A DNA stretch of 47,338 nucleotides, taken from contig SUWC01000016.1 in NCBI GenBank assembly GCA_015061665.1, forward strand, positions 1 to 47,338, in the 5' to 3' direction. Positions 24,484 to 33,315 of the stretch are shown in pieces. The first letter of the stretch is position 1. Each line of letters begins with the position of its first letter. The position numbers and the translations under genes were made by a program. The notes under the pieces were generated by a model. That model was not told where the DNA came from, made no database searches, and saw nothing but the letters and a program-made list of their open reading frames with translations. The DNA comes from Lentisphaerota bacterium (GTDB taxonomy: Bacteria; Verrucomicrobiota; Kiritimatiellia; RFP12; UBA1067).

Positions 24484-25242
24484 CTAGAGGGCCGATCCCG
24501 GGAAGAAGGTGCCGACGGAGCGTCCGGCGAGAAGTCCTTCAAGGACCTTCTTGCGTCCGTTGGCGATGTAGGTGTCGATTCCGCTCATCACAGCGGCCTT
24601 GACGGCCTTGAGCTTGGAGTCCATTCCGCCCTTTGAGAGCTTGCCCTTCTCGCCTGCGCGCACGAGCTTGAGGACGTTGCGGAAGGACTCGACGCGGGCG
24701 ATTCGCCTGCCGTTTGCGTCAAGCAGTCCGTCGACGGTGGTAAGGAGGACGAGCGTATCGGCCTTGACGAGCTTGGCGATCAGGAAGCTGAGCCAGTCGT
24801 TGTCGCCGAAGGTGCGCCCCTTGAGCTCTTCGTCCGCGACGACGTCGTTTTCGTTGATGACGGGCACGATTCCCGCCTTGACGAGGCGGTCTATCGCCAT
24901 CTTGACGTTGTGGGAGCGGTGGTGTTCCTCGAAGTCGTAGTGGGTCAGGAGTATCTGCCCGATCTTCACGTCATGCTCGGCGAAGAGGCGCTCGTACTCG
25001 TAGATGAAGCGCGCCTGGCCGACTGCGGCGCACATCTGGACCTCGTTGACGTCAGTCGGACGAGCCTTGAGCCCGAGGGCCTCGACGCCTGCGGCGACGG
25101 CGCCTGATGAAACGAAAACAACCTCGTTGCCGGCCTTGCGCAGGGCGGAAATCTGGGCAACGAGACGCTTGAGCGCAGCATAGTCGGGGCGGCCTGTCTT
25201 GGCCGCGATTGCATGCGTGCCTACTTTAACCACGATTCTCAT
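24484..25242 (-). CDS. proB: glutamate 5-kinase (ProB), short form without PUA domain
   Basis: This 252-aa amino-acid kinase starts VVKVGTHAI and has VSSGAVAAGVEALGL (substrate loop), GQILLTHYDFE, VPVINENDVV, FGDNDWLS and the LTTVDGLLD and KGGMDSKLKA blocks, all typical of glutamate 5-kinase. It makes gamma-glutamyl phosphate, the first step of proline synthesis. Many ProB proteins are about 370 aa with a C-terminal PUA domain, and this one stops after the kinase domain. proA is not in the window. It heads a six-gene minus-strand operon, with its TAG 2 bp before the next ATG. A TATAAT box ends only 7 bp before the ATG and no ribosome-binding site is present, so translation is probably leaderless. 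Confidence 0.93.
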   Translation of the reverse strand: MRIVVKVGTHAIAAKTGRPDYAALKRLVAQISALRKAGNEVVFVSSGAVAAGVEALGLKARPTDVNEVQMCAAVGQARFIYEYERLFAEHDVKIGQILLTHYDFEEHHRSHNVKMAIDRLVKAGIVPVINENDVVADEELKGRTFGDNDWLSFLIAKLVKADTLVLLTTVDGLLDANGRRIARVESFRNVLKLVRAGEKGKLSKGGMDSKLKAVKAAVMSGIDTYIANGRKKVLEGLLAGRSVGTFFPGSAL

Positions 25243-25249
25243 GCGACAT

Positions 25250-25255
25250 ATTATA
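25250..25255 (-). promoter_or_regulatory. -10 box (TATAAT) 7 bp upstream of proB
   Basis: Reading on the minus strand, GTGGTATAATATGTCGC leads straight into ATG 25242. The predicted start of transcription falls at or within a base or two of the start codon. Confidence 0.65.
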
Positions 25256-25275
25256 CCACAGAATCGGGCTGTTTT

Positions 25276-25289
25276 GGGGGTCTGTCCCC
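25276..25289 (-). terminator. weak hairpin after lptD
   Basis: GGGGACAGACCCC forms a 4-bp stem with a 5-base loop downstream of the lptD stop. No strong T-tract follows on the minus strand, so termination is uncertain. A similar GGGGCCTGTCCCC lies inside the start of coaB (41219-41231). Confidence 0.3.
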
Positions 25290-25306
25290 GCTAAGGCGTC
25301 CAAACA

Positions 25307-27523
25307 TCAGAATATCGAGCCGCTTGAGGCCCCGAAGGCGCGGAGGTAGACGAAGAAGCCGAAGCGCCAGTCGTCGGACGACTTGGAGCCGTCGACGCGC
25401 TCGAACTCGTTTTCGTACGACGCCGAGAACCTGAAGCCAAGGCAGTCCGTGCGGAAGTCGATCCACGACCCGACCTCGTCGACTTCGCCGCGCTTGCAGT
25501 CCCAGCGGATGAAGGGACCCCACGCGACGGCGTCGCAGATCTCGTGCTCGGCCTTGAGCTCGATGTACGAGAACTCGGCCCAGTTGAAGGCCTCGTCCTT
25601 CAGCTCATCGCGGTTGTAGGGCGAGGACGAGAAGTCCCACCACCTGTGGTCGCGCTGGTTGAACGACAGCGAGTAGTTGAAGTCCCTGGTGACCTTCTGG
25701 CTCCACACGACGTCCGCATACGCGACGCGGTTGTTGTCCGTATCGTACTCGACGCGCGTCGAGAGCGAACATCCGTCGGCGGGGAAGAGCCTCGTGCGCA
25801 AGCCTGGCATGACGTTCACGTCGTGCTCGCCGTACATCGGATCGGAGGGGTCGCGCGAAAGGCGGTGGTAGCGCCCGCCTTCGGTCCAGTGCGTCTTGTT
25901 GAGCTGAACCGCGGCGTAGACGTCGATATCGAGCACCGTCTTCACGCTTCCGTCCTCGCAGCAGCGCTGGAAGACGTTGCGCAGGCCGGGGGTGAAGCCG
26001 TACCAGCTGTAGGGAAGGTTGCGGCTGCGCCCTGCGTACTGGTCGAGCCAGTCGCGAGACGAGTCGACGGAGTCGAAGATGTAGGGGCGCGACCTGCCGG
26101 TGAGCCCGTAGTAGCGCGCCTCCTGCGCGAGGACGTCCACGTAGGGCTCCACCATGTGGCGCCATTTCTCGTTGATCTGCTTGGTTCCGCGCGCGGCAAA
26201 CGTCACGCCACCCTCGAAGATCACGCGAGTCACGTCGTCAGCTCCCTTGACGGACCGTCCGTATCCGCTCAGGTTCTCGAGCCCGGTCTGGTTCCAGTAC
26301 GTGCCGCGCAGTCCGACGCGCGGAACCACGCTGACGACGTCGCCGACCCTGAACGGGGCTGTGAGCCTGTGGTACGTGTCGAGGCGGAAAGTCTGGTAGT
26401 CGGCCCAGCGCCCGGGCGCGTAGCGGAACTCGTCGCTCGTGCGCGACGATCCGAGGCGCGCGTAGTCGCGGTTCAGGAAGGCGATCGAGGACTCGCTCTC
26501 GTAGTTGACGGGCAGCCATGGCAGCGGCTGGGGCATGACGTTCACGAATATCTCGGGAAGTCGGGATACTCCGCCGTAGAACTCGTTGAGCGGACCCGAG
26601 ACCGACAGCCCCGCGCCCCACGAATTCTCAAGGTGCTCCCAGGCGACCTCGTTGCCGTCGCTGCCGCGCATGCGGTTACGCGTGCCGAAGAGCCCGTCGC
26701 TGAGGAAGTCGCTCTTGAACTCGGTGTCGGAGTAGTATGCGCCGCGCGCACGGACGATGTCGCGCTCAGTCGGAAGCCAGAGATGCTCGAACGTCATGCC
26801 GTAGCGCTCGTCGGGGACCTTTGAGTTCCAGTGGTCGTAGCGGTAGTGGCGGCCTCTCCAGCGGTCGTCATAGCGGTCCGCGTCCTCGTCCCAGGCATAG
26901 TACGCGCTGAACTTGCCGTGCCCGTTCTCGCCGAGGTGCCAGCGGACGGTCTGTCCGAGCGCGACGCCGTTCTTGTTGCGCCAGTCGAGGCGCGTGGAGC
27001 CGTCGAGGCCCCATTCGCCCTCGTTGTGTCCGCCGACGATTCCGTAGACGTACTTCGTCATAAGGTAGGCCCCCCACTGCTTCGTGTAGCCTGGCATGAC
27101 GCGAAGGCCGTAGTCGGTGTCGAGCGGGTAGTACCAGAAGGGGAGCCACATGACGGGGACGCCCCAGGCGCGGAACACAACGTCCTTCACCACGACGCTC
27201 TTCTGGTCGCGGTACGTCATCCCGCCCGTCGCGGACCAGTGGAGGCAGTCCTCGGAGTTCGTGCACGTCGTGAGCGTCGTCGGATCCGCGAACTCGTAGA
27301 CGTCGTCGCGCCTGGAGACGAGATCCGAAATGAGGCATACTGGATGCGCAACGGCATGGACGTGGCCCGAGGCCACGACAGTGCCGGTGATGTTGTCCGC
27401 CGCCATTTTGTCGGCGGAGATCTTGATCGTCTGCGGGGACTTCGCGCCGCCGTCGGGCTGGTCGGCCTTCGCCGTCTGGAAGACGGAAAACGCCGCCGCC
27501 GCAATAAGAATGTATTTCTTCAT
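25307..27523 (-). CDS. lptD: LPS assembly outer-membrane protein LptD (OstA-like)
   Basis: ATG 27523 overlaps the stop of rng as ATGA, giving 738 aa. The signal peptide is MKKYILIAAAAFSVFQTAKA. A short OstA/LptA-like beta-jellyroll follows (IKISADKMAADNITGTVVASG, about 34-60). Then comes the long C-terminal beta-barrel typical of LptD, with alternating aromatic strands such as FRAWGVPVMWLPFWYYPLD and GLRVMPGYTKQWGAYL near its start. In E. coli LptD is about 780 aa and threads LPS into the outer leaflet with LptE. The barrel is rich in Trp/Tyr and contains several cysteines (ENSEDCLHW-like and RCCEDG regions), but I cannot assign the usual disulfide pairs. It ends the mre-rod-rng operon, linking outer-membrane assembly with elongation. 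A TATACT box lies 7 bp before the ATG inside rng. Confidence 0.85.
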   Translation of the reverse strand: MKKYILIAAAAFSVFQTAKADQPDGGAKSPQTIKISADKMAADNITGTVVASGHVHAVAHPVCLISDLVSRRDDVYEFADPTTLTTCTNSEDCLHWSATGGMTYRDQKSVVVKDVVFRAWGVPVMWLPFWYYPLDTDYGLRVMPGYTKQWGAYLMTKYVYGIVGGHNEGEWGLDGSTRLDWRNKNGVALGQTVRWHLGENGHGKFSAYYAWDEDADRYDDRWRGRHYRYDHWNSKVPDERYGMTFEHLWLPTERDIVRARGAYYSDTEFKSDFLSDGLFGTRNRMRGSDGNEVAWEHLENSWGAGLSVSGPLNEFYGGVSRLPEIFVNVMPQPLPWLPVNYESESSIAFLNRDYARLGSSRTSDEFRYAPGRWADYQTFRLDTYHRLTAPFRVGDVVSVVPRVGLRGTYWNQTGLENLSGYGRSVKGADDVTRVIFEGGVTFAARGTKQINEKWRHMVEPYVDVLAQEARYYGLTGRSRPYIFDSVDSSRDWLDQYAGRSRNLPYSWYGFTPGLRNVFQRCCEDGSVKTVLDIDVYAAVQLNKTHWTEGGRYHRLSRDPSDPMYGEHDVNVMPGLRTRLFPADGCSLSTRVEYDTDNNRVAYADVVWSQKVTRDFNYSLSFNQRDHRWWDFSSSPYNRDELKDEAFNWAEFSYIELKAEHEICDAVAWGPFIRWDCKRGEVDEVGSWIDFRTDCLGFRFSASYENEFERVDGSKSSDDWRFGFFVYLRAFGASSGSIF

Positions 27524-29103
27524 GATTGAGAGTATAGCACTTGTGAGGTCGCCGCGTCCAGTATTGAAAACGACTCGGGGTGGCGGTGGAGCTCGGAGAC
27601 GAACGTCAGCCGGGTGTTGTACTCCTTCTGGAGATCGGCGAGAATCTCGGCGTCTTCGGTGCGCAGACGCTGCATCACCTGCGGCGCGATGACGATCTTC
27701 GGCTCGAACGGCTGCCTGTCCGCCGCCGCCTTCTTGAGCAGGGAGATCAGCCTGCGCTGCACTTCGATGGAAATCGCCATGGGCGACTTGACGACGCCGT
27801 GCCCCTGGCAGTAGGGGCATTTCGACGACAGCATCGAGAGGATCGACTTGTCCTGGCGCTGGCGCGACATCTCGAGAAGCCCGAGTTCGGATATCTGCAG
27901 CACGTTCGTGCGGGCGCGGTCGCGCTTGAGCGCGGCCTTGAGCGCCTTGTAGACCTGCTGCTGGTGCTTGCGGCTCTTCATGTCGATGAGATCGAGCACT
28001 ACGAGGCCGCCGATGTTCCTGAGCCTCAGCTGGCGCGCGACCTCCTCGACGGCCTCGAGGTTCACCTCCAGGATCGCGTCCTCCTGCGAGCCGTTGCCCT
28101 TGTAGTGGCCCGTGTTGACGTCGACGGAGATGAGGGCCTCGGTCTCGTCGATGACGAGGTATCCGCCCGACTTGAGCGGCACCTGGCGCGCAAACGCGTC
28201 GGCAAGCTGGCGGTCGAGCCCGTAGTGCTCGAACACGCTCTGCGCGCCGTCGTAGCGCCGCACCTTCGCCTTGGCGCGGTGCGAGATGCGCGCGGTGACC
28301 TCGCGCATTTCGTTGTAGCTCTTCTCGTCGTCGATGACGATCGCGTCGACATCCTCCGTCAGCCAGTCGCGGATGACGCGCTCGCAGAGCCCCGGCTCGT
28401 GGAAGATGCAGCATGGGGTGCGCAGGTTCTTCGTGTTGGACTGCATCTCGTTCCACACCGAGAGCAGGTTCCTGAGGTCGCGCGCGAACGCCCTGGCGCT
28501 CGCGCCCTGTCCGGCGGTGCGCACGACCAGGCCCACGTTGTCTGGCAGCGGCAGCTTGTCGAGGATCGCTTTCAGGCGCACGCGCTCCTTTGCGTCGCCG
28601 ATCTTCTTGGAGACGCCGCGGATGCGCGTTCCAGGCATCATGACGAGATAGCGCCCGGGGATGGAGAGGTTTGCGGTTACGCGCGGACCCTTCGTCGAAA
28701 TCGGGCCCTTGGTGACCTGCACGACGATCTCGGATCCCGGCGGAAAGCGCTTCGCGATCTCGGCGTCGGTCAGGCGGTTCGCCTTGCGCCCGCCCTTCTG
28801 CGACTTCTTCGGCTCGTCGTCCTCCTCGAGCAGCGCGTCCGCGTCGGGCGTCATGTCCCAGTAGTGGAGGAAGGCGTTCTTCTTCAGCCCGATGTCGACG
28901 AACGCCGCCTGGAGGTCGTTCTCAAGGTTCTGGACGCGTCCCTTGAAGATGCTGCCGACAAGGCGCTCGTCCTCGGAATGCTCGACCTCGAACTCCTCTA
29001 GGCGTCCGTTCTCCATCACTGCGACGCGGGTCTCCAGCCGCTCGACGTTCACTATTATCTCGCGCTTCATCTTTGAGCGCTTAAGCCATCCAAACAGGTT
29101 CAT
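27520..29103 (-). CDS. rng: ribonuclease E/G family endoribonuclease
   Basis: This 527-aa protein has the RNase G layout. An S1 domain (about 45-150) carries a basic, acidic insertion (EEDDEPKKSQKGGRKANR). The RNase H-like and 5'-sensor regions follow. Catalytic Asp residues are D328 in SVDVNTG and D374 in DLIDMKSRKH. The zinc-link motif C429-P-Y-C432-QGHG joins subunits. A C-terminal small domain ends the protein, with no long disordered scaffold, so it is G-like rather than E-like. It cleaves single-stranded AU-rich RNA in rRNA maturation and mRNA decay. AGGAG overlaps the end of rodA 10 bp upstream of ATG 29103. The stop overlaps the lptD start by 4 bp. Linkage to mre genes parallels the E. 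coli mreBCD-yhdE-rng order. Confidence 0.95.
   Translation of the reverse strand: MNLFGWLKRSKMKREIIVNVERLETRVAVMENGRLEEFEVEHSEDERLVGSIFKGRVQNLENDLQAAFVDIGLKKNAFLHYWDMTPDADALLEEDDEPKKSQKGGRKANRLTDAEIAKRFPPGSEIVVQVTKGPISTKGPRVTANLSIPGRYLVMMPGTRIRGVSKKIGDAKERVRLKAILDKLPLPDNVGLVVRTAGQGASARAFARDLRNLLSVWNEMQSNTKNLRTPCCIFHEPGLCERVIRDWLTEDVDAIVIDDEKSYNEMREVTARISHRAKAKVRRYDGAQSVFEHYGLDRQLADAFARQVPLKSGGYLVIDETEALISVDVNTGHYKGNGSQEDAILEVNLEAVEEVARQLRLRNIGGLVVLDLIDMKSRKHQQQVYKALKAALKRDRARTNVLQISELGLLEMSRQRQDKSILSMLSSKCPYCQGHGVVKSPMAISIEVQRRLISLLKKAAADRQPFEPKIVIAPQVMQRLRTEDAEILADLQKEYNTRLTFVSELHRHPESFSILDAATSQVLYSQS
27531..27536 (-). promoter_or_regulatory. possible internal -10 box (TATACT) 7 bp upstream of lptD
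   Basis: The box lies within the last codons of rng. Its spacing to the lptD ATG is the same as for the proB box, suggesting an internal, leaderless promoter. It may also be chance. Confidence 0.35.
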
Positions 29104-29107
29104 TTTG

Positions 29108-30250
29108 TTATGTCTCCTCGTTTCTGTGAAGGTTTACACTTTGTGTCAGTCCCAGTCCGGCCATCACGATCAGCAGGAAGGTGCGTCCGGACGAGATAAA
29201 TGGAAGCGGCAGCCCCGTTATCGGGACGAGGCCGATGGACATCGCGATGTTGATGTACATGTGCGCGAAAATCAGGGTGGACACTCCGATCGCTATGAGG
29301 CGCCCCGCAAGGTCGCCAGCCCTGAACGCGCTCCAGACGCCCGTTAGGCAAAGCGTCGCGAAAAGGGCGAGCAGGGACAGCGAACCGACGAACCCCGTCT
29401 CCTCGGCGTATACGCAGAAGATGAAGTCGTTCATCGACACCGAAGGCGGAAGGTACTTGAGCCTGTTCGTCTCGGCGTGGCCGAAGCCCTTGCCTCGCAG
29501 TCCTCCCGAGCCAATCGCGATCATCGCCTGCCGCAGGTTGTAGCCCGCGCCCATCGGGTCGGACTCGGCGAAAAGGAACGTCTTCACCCTCTTGACCTGG
29601 TGGGGGCGCAGCGGCACGCACTTCAGTATCTTCGCGCGTCGTTCGGGGTCCTGGCCAGGCTTCTCCGCCTCGTGCACCGCACCGAGCACGGCCGCCATCG
29701 CGACGAGCCCCGCGCCCAGGAGGACGACAAGCCCCCTGCTCCACACGCCTGCGACGAGCACCATGGCTATCACCGCCGGGACGAGCGCGAGCGTCGTGCC
29801 GAGGTCCGGCTCCGCAAGAATCAGCAGCGCAGGCACGCCGGCGGCGAGCCCCGCGAGGAAGAACCCCTTGAAACCGCTCACAAAGGGCAGCATCCACGCG
29901 AGGAACACGATCACCGCAAGCTTCGCGACCTCGCTCGGCTGGAAGAACCAGAGCCAGCGCTTTCCTCCGTAGACCGTCGAGCCGACAAGCAGGACTGCGA
30001 CAAGGAAGAAGAGCGACGCCCCGTAGACGAACGGCGACGCATAGCGGACGATCACCCTGTAGTCGACCGCGGCAAGCGCGAAGTATATGGCCAGCCCGAG
30101 CGACGCGGAGACGAGGTTGTTGATCCACATTCCGTGGAAGATCGTCTCGCGCGCAAGGCCTGCGCTGCGTATGGACATCGTGCCGAGCGCCACGAGCGCA
30201 ATCATGGCGGCGAACATCAGCCAGTTGAAGTTGAGGAGCTTATCTTTCAC
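29108..30250 (-). CDS. rodA: peptidoglycan glycosyltransferase RodA (SEDS family)
   Basis: This 380-aa polytopic membrane protein has about ten hydrophobic segments. SEDS landmarks are visible: KRWLWFFQPSEVAKLAVIVFLAW, EPDLGTTL, SGGLRGKGFGHAETN, LPPSVSMNDFIFCVYAEETGF and the C-terminal GLPLPFISSGRTFLL. RodA polymerises lipid II into glycan strands during side-wall growth, paired with PBP2. The start overlaps mrdA by 11 bp and the stop is 4 bp before rng, consistent with translational coupling. The loop after ILKCVPLRPHQ carries the usual long cytoplasmic/periplasmic insert. Nothing is missing for activity as far as the sequence shows. Confidence 0.95.
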   Translation of the reverse strand: MKDKLLNFNWLMFAAMIALVALGTMSIRSAGLARETIFHGMWINNLVSASLGLAIYFALAAVDYRVIVRYASPFVYGASLFFLVAVLLVGSTVYGGKRWLWFFQPSEVAKLAVIVFLAWMLPFVSGFKGFFLAGLAAGVPALLILAEPDLGTTLALVPAVIAMVLVAGVWSRGLVVLLGAGLVAMAAVLGAVHEAEKPGQDPERRAKILKCVPLRPHQVKRVKTFLFAESDPMGAGYNLRQAMIAIGSGGLRGKGFGHAETNRLKYLPPSVSMNDFIFCVYAEETGFVGSLSLLALFATLCLTGVWSAFRAGDLAGRLIAIGVSTLIFAHMYINIAMSIGLVPITGLPLPFISSGRTFLLIVMAGLGLTQSVNLHRNEET

Positions 30251-32042
30251 CGAAACGCCTCCTCAGTATCTCGCGGACCCTTGGCGCCGTTGTGCCGCCG
30301 CCGGACTCGCCGTTCTCGACAACCATTGCAACCGCGACGGACCCCGTCTTGTCCTTGCGGCGCAGCGGCGTTTCGCCGTTCTGCGCGAAGTCGCAGGGCT
30401 CTGCGTATGCGATGAACCACGTGTTCTTCCGCCTCGACGCGCCCGCACCGACCTCGGCAGTGCCGGTCTTGCCAAGGACATACGCATTCAGGTTCGACGC
30501 GCCCCTGCGACCCGTTCCCTCTGTCACGACCAGGCGCATTCCTCGCCGCACGTGGTCGATGTCGTCCTTGGGCCAGGGAATCGGGAGCTTTGCGGACGGA
30601 GCGTCCGCCTTGACGTGGGGCGTGACAAGGTACCCAGTTCCGAGCGCGGCCGCGACGCGCGCCATCTGGAGGGGCGTCGCGAGCAGCATGCCCTGTCCGA
30701 TGGACATCTGCGGCAGGTCGCCTGGATACCACGGCTCGTGCCAGTGCTCGCGCTTCCACGCCGCGTCCGGCACGACGCCGGCCGTTTCGCCGGGGAGGTC
30801 TATGCCTGTGCGCGAGCCGAGTCCGAACTTCTTCGCCGCCGCGACCAGTCCGTTCGTGCCCACGCGCAGCGAAACGTCGCAGAAGAACGGGTTGCAGCTT
30901 TCCTTGAGCGCGTGCGGCATGTCTAGGTATCCGTGGCCCCAGGTGCGGGAGCAGCGGATGCGCATTCCGCCGAGCTTGAAGTAGCCGACGCATTCGTGCT
31001 CCTCGTAGGGCGAGACGCCCGCCGCAAGGGCTGCGAGCGCGGTGATTGGCTTGAAGGTCGATCCAGGCGCGTACGACCCCGTCACCGCGCGGTTGAGCAG
31101 CGGCTTGGCGGGGTCCTTCGAAAGGCTTTCGTATAGGTCCGCGCGGAGCGTCGGCACGAAGTCGTTGGGGTTGAAGCCCGGCGAACTCGCGATCGCGAGG
31201 ATGCCTCCGTTCAGAGGATCGATCGCAACCGCCGCGCCGCGCACGCCCGCAAGCTGGCGCTCCGCCTCGTCCTGAAGGTCCACGTCGAGGGACAGCACAA
31301 GGTCGGGACCGGGCTTCGGCTCGACCGTCGTCATCTCGCGGCAGGCGAATCCCCGTGCGTCTACGATGAGCTTCTTCTCCCCCGGCACGCCCCGCAGGAA
31401 GCTGTCGTAGAATATCTCGAGCCCGCTGCGCCCGTGCATCCCGAAGTCGCGGTAGTTGATCTTCTCGTCCCCGCCTCCGCCTTCGACCCGGTCACGTCCG
31501 ACATAGCCGAGGATGTGCGCGGCAAGCGAACCGCGCGGATACCAGCGGTCGAGCGTCTCGATGCAGGTAAAGCCAGGCAGCTCGTCAGAGCGCTCCGAAA
31601 AGCGAGCGACCTCGTCGTCCGTCAGGTCCCTCAGAACCGACAGCGGACGCGCCAGGCGCTGATGGAGGTGGCGCGCGATGTCGCGCTCGGACAGGGATGA
31701 CGGGCGCCCCACGATTTCGCAGGCGCGGGCTATCGACTCCATTATGTTCGTCGCCGTCGCGCCCCAGGAGCGCTTCTGGAAGGACGCGGCGTCCAGCACT
31801 ATCGAGCGGACCGGGCGGTTGTCCGCCAGAACCTCTCCGCCCGACGCGATTATGCGCCCGCGTATGCCGTCCGTCCTCACGAGCCTCACGCTCTGCTTCT
31901 CGCCCGAGTATGCAAGCGTGGCGACGGAATCAATCTGCACGGCCTTGAGGCGCACGGCGAGGGCGAGGAGTCCGGCGGCGAAGACGGACGCCACGACCAG
32001 GCAGGCGTAGCCGCCGGGTATGACGACTTCATCGTCTGCCAT
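30240..32042 (-). CDS. mrdA: penicillin-binding protein 2 (MrdA), peptidoglycan transpeptidase
   Basis: ATG 32042 was chosen because GGGGGG-type purines precede it and the protein then starts MADDEVVIPGGY. The longer frame to 32123 lies within mreD. The 600-aa protein has one N-terminal membrane anchor (11-31), a pedestal domain (about 55-240) and the transpeptidase domain with S328-T-F-K331, S382-C-N384 and K525-T-G527. It crosslinks side-wall peptidoglycan together with RodA. The 5' end overlaps mreD by 14 bp and the 3' end overlaps rodA by 11 bp. The extra cysteines around SCNPFFC and CVGYFKLGGMRIRC might form a disulfide, which some PBP2 proteins have. Confidence 0.95.
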   Translation of the reverse strand: MADDEVVIPGGYACLVVASVFAAGLLALAVRLKAVQIDSVATLAYSGEKQSVRLVRTDGIRGRIIASGGEVLADNRPVRSIVLDAASFQKRSWGATATNIMESIARACEIVGRPSSLSERDIARHLHQRLARPLSVLRDLTDDEVARFSERSDELPGFTCIETLDRWYPRGSLAAHILGYVGRDRVEGGGGDEKINYRDFGMHGRSGLEIFYDSFLRGVPGEKKLIVDARGFACREMTTVEPKPGPDLVLSLDVDLQDEAERQLAGVRGAAVAIDPLNGGILAIASSPGFNPNDFVPTLRADLYESLSKDPAKPLLNRAVTGSYAPGSTFKPITALAALAAGVSPYEEHECVGYFKLGGMRIRCSRTWGHGYLDMPHALKESCNPFFCDVSLRVGTNGLVAAAKKFGLGSRTGIDLPGETAGVVPDAAWKREHWHEPWYPGDLPQMSIGQGMLLATPLQMARVAAALGTGYLVTPHVKADAPSAKLPIPWPKDDIDHVRRGMRLVVTEGTGRRGASNLNAYVLGKTGTAEVGAGASRRKNTWFIAYAEPCDFAQNGETPLRRKDKTGSVAVAMVVENGESGGGTTAPRVREILRRRFGER

Positions 32043-32487
32043 CGAGAGCCCCCCTTTCCTCGAGCCATCCGAACAACGGCCACAACACGCCAACGGCGGC
32101 GATTCCGACGGGGATGGAGACAAGCAGCCTGTTGAACAGCCCCGCGTCGAGCCCGGAGCAGCACGCCCAGAGCCATACCTGGTACGCGGGATACGCGAGC
32201 AGCGCCGTTATGACGGAGTGTCCGAGCCAGCGCGCGGCGGAGGCCGCAAGCGCGAAGAAGGCGATGCTGGAAAACGGCGGCAGGCCGGATAGCGCGTCCT
32301 CCATCGCGCCGGCGGCGATTACGAAGATCGCCATCGTGGCAAGCGGGCGGCGCGGCGCGTGGAAGACGGCCGCCGTGAGGAGGACGGGGAATCCCACGCC
32401 GAGCATCTTCGGCGCAAGCTCCTCCAGCGCGCCGCCTACGGCAAGCGTGAAGAAGAGGAGAAAGATGAGGACGAAGTCATTTTTCAT
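32029..32487 (-). CDS. mreD: rod-shape determining protein MreD
   Basis: This 152-aa very hydrophobic protein has about five transmembrane segments, starting MKNDFVLIFLLFFTLAVGG and ending WPLFGWLEERGALDGRR. Sequence conservation of MreD is poor, and the call rests on size, hydropathy and position between mreC (11-bp overlap) and mrdA (14-bp overlap). In the elongasome MreD balances the MreC-PBP2 interaction in the inner membrane. The stretch GAMEDALSGLPPFSS resembles the (E/D)D-x-L-S-G-x-P-x-G loop of the family. Confidence 0.85.
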   Translation of the reverse strand: MKNDFVLIFLLFFTLAVGGALEELAPKMLGVGFPVLLTAAVFHAPRRPLATMAIFVIAAGAMEDALSGLPPFSSIAFFALAASAARWLGHSVITALLAYPAYQVWLWACCSGLDAGLFNRLLVSIPVGIAAVGVLWPLFGWLEERGALDGRR

Positions 32488-33262
32488 TGCGGATGAAGAC
32501 GTCCTCCAGCGTTGAGAAATCGACGGCGGGCTGGACGATTCCCTCGCGTCCGAGCCCAGAATGCTGCTCGCTGACGTCGAGCAGGGTCCCTACCTCTATC
32601 CCGGCGGGGAACACTCCGCCGCGCCCCGACGTGAATACGCGCGAGCGGGCGGGGACCTCCGCCCCCACGGTGAGAAGGCCAAGCACGAGCAGCGAGTCCG
32701 TCCCGCCCGAAAGCACGCCCGCAACTCCCTGCGTGCCCTCGACGGTGCAGGAGACCTTGAGCCGAGAGTCGGTTATGAGCCGTATCTCCGCTGTATGCGG
32801 CGAGACGGAGACGACGCGCCCGACGAGTCCATCGGGAACGGCGACTACAGCGCCCTCCTTAACGCCCGCGAGAGAGCCCTTGTCGACGCGCATCGAGCGC
32901 CCGACGCCGGCGGCCGCGCCGTTTTCGGAAAGGACGCTTGCGGCGATCCAGCGCCCGGGCTCGCGCTCAACGTAGCCAAGCGCCGCGCGAAGGCGCGCGT
33001 TCTCCTCCTCCAGGCGCTCGCACTCGCCCATGACCATGCCGAGGGAGGCGACCTCGCGCCTGAGGCGGATGTTCTCCGCCCTCGCCTGGGCTCCGCGGAA
33101 AAGTCCGCCGACGCGGGAGAACACCGACCTCGAGAGAATCAGCTTAGCCCTCTCGAACGGATACGCGACCTCCACGGCGACAGGACGGAAAAAGGCCAAA
33201 GCCAAGGCAACGACCGTCGCAAGCGCGACGATCGCCAATGCTCCGTTCTTTTTCCTGTTCAC
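32477..33262 (-). CDS. mreC: rod-shape determining protein MreC
   Basis: This 261-aa protein has a short cytoplasmic start, one membrane segment (about 8-30), a coiled coil (about 58-95: ARAENIRLRREVASL and ECERLEEENARLRAAL) and the two beta-barrel domains of MreC. Landmarks are VDKGSLAGVKEGAVVAVPDGLVG, ITDSRLKVSC, GVAGVLSGG and a late RVFTSGRGGVFPAGIEVG block. It links PBP2/RodA to MreB in the periplasm. It begins 53 bp after mreB and overlaps mreD by 11 bp. Length is typical. Confidence 0.93.
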   Translation of the reverse strand: MNRKKNGALAIVALATVVALALAFFRPVAVEVAYPFERAKLILSRSVFSRVGGLFRGAQARAENIRLRREVASLGMVMGECERLEEENARLRAALGYVEREPGRWIAASVLSENGAAAGVGRSMRVDKGSLAGVKEGAVVAVPDGLVGRVVSVSPHTAEIRLITDSRLKVSCTVEGTQGVAGVLSGGTDSLLVLGLLTVGAEVPARSRVFTSGRGGVFPAGIEVGTLLDVSEQHSGLGREGIVQPAVDFSTLEDVFIRNEK

Positions 33263-33315
33263 TTTGCGCCCTGGCCTTCCCGTTCATTGCGACGGGGGCG
33301 GGCCGACGACCCTGG

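Noticed and set aside
25307..28456. 1049-codon minus-strand frame containing lptD
   Set aside because: The first 311 codons are an alternative frame of rng. The signal peptide at 27523 fixes the true start.
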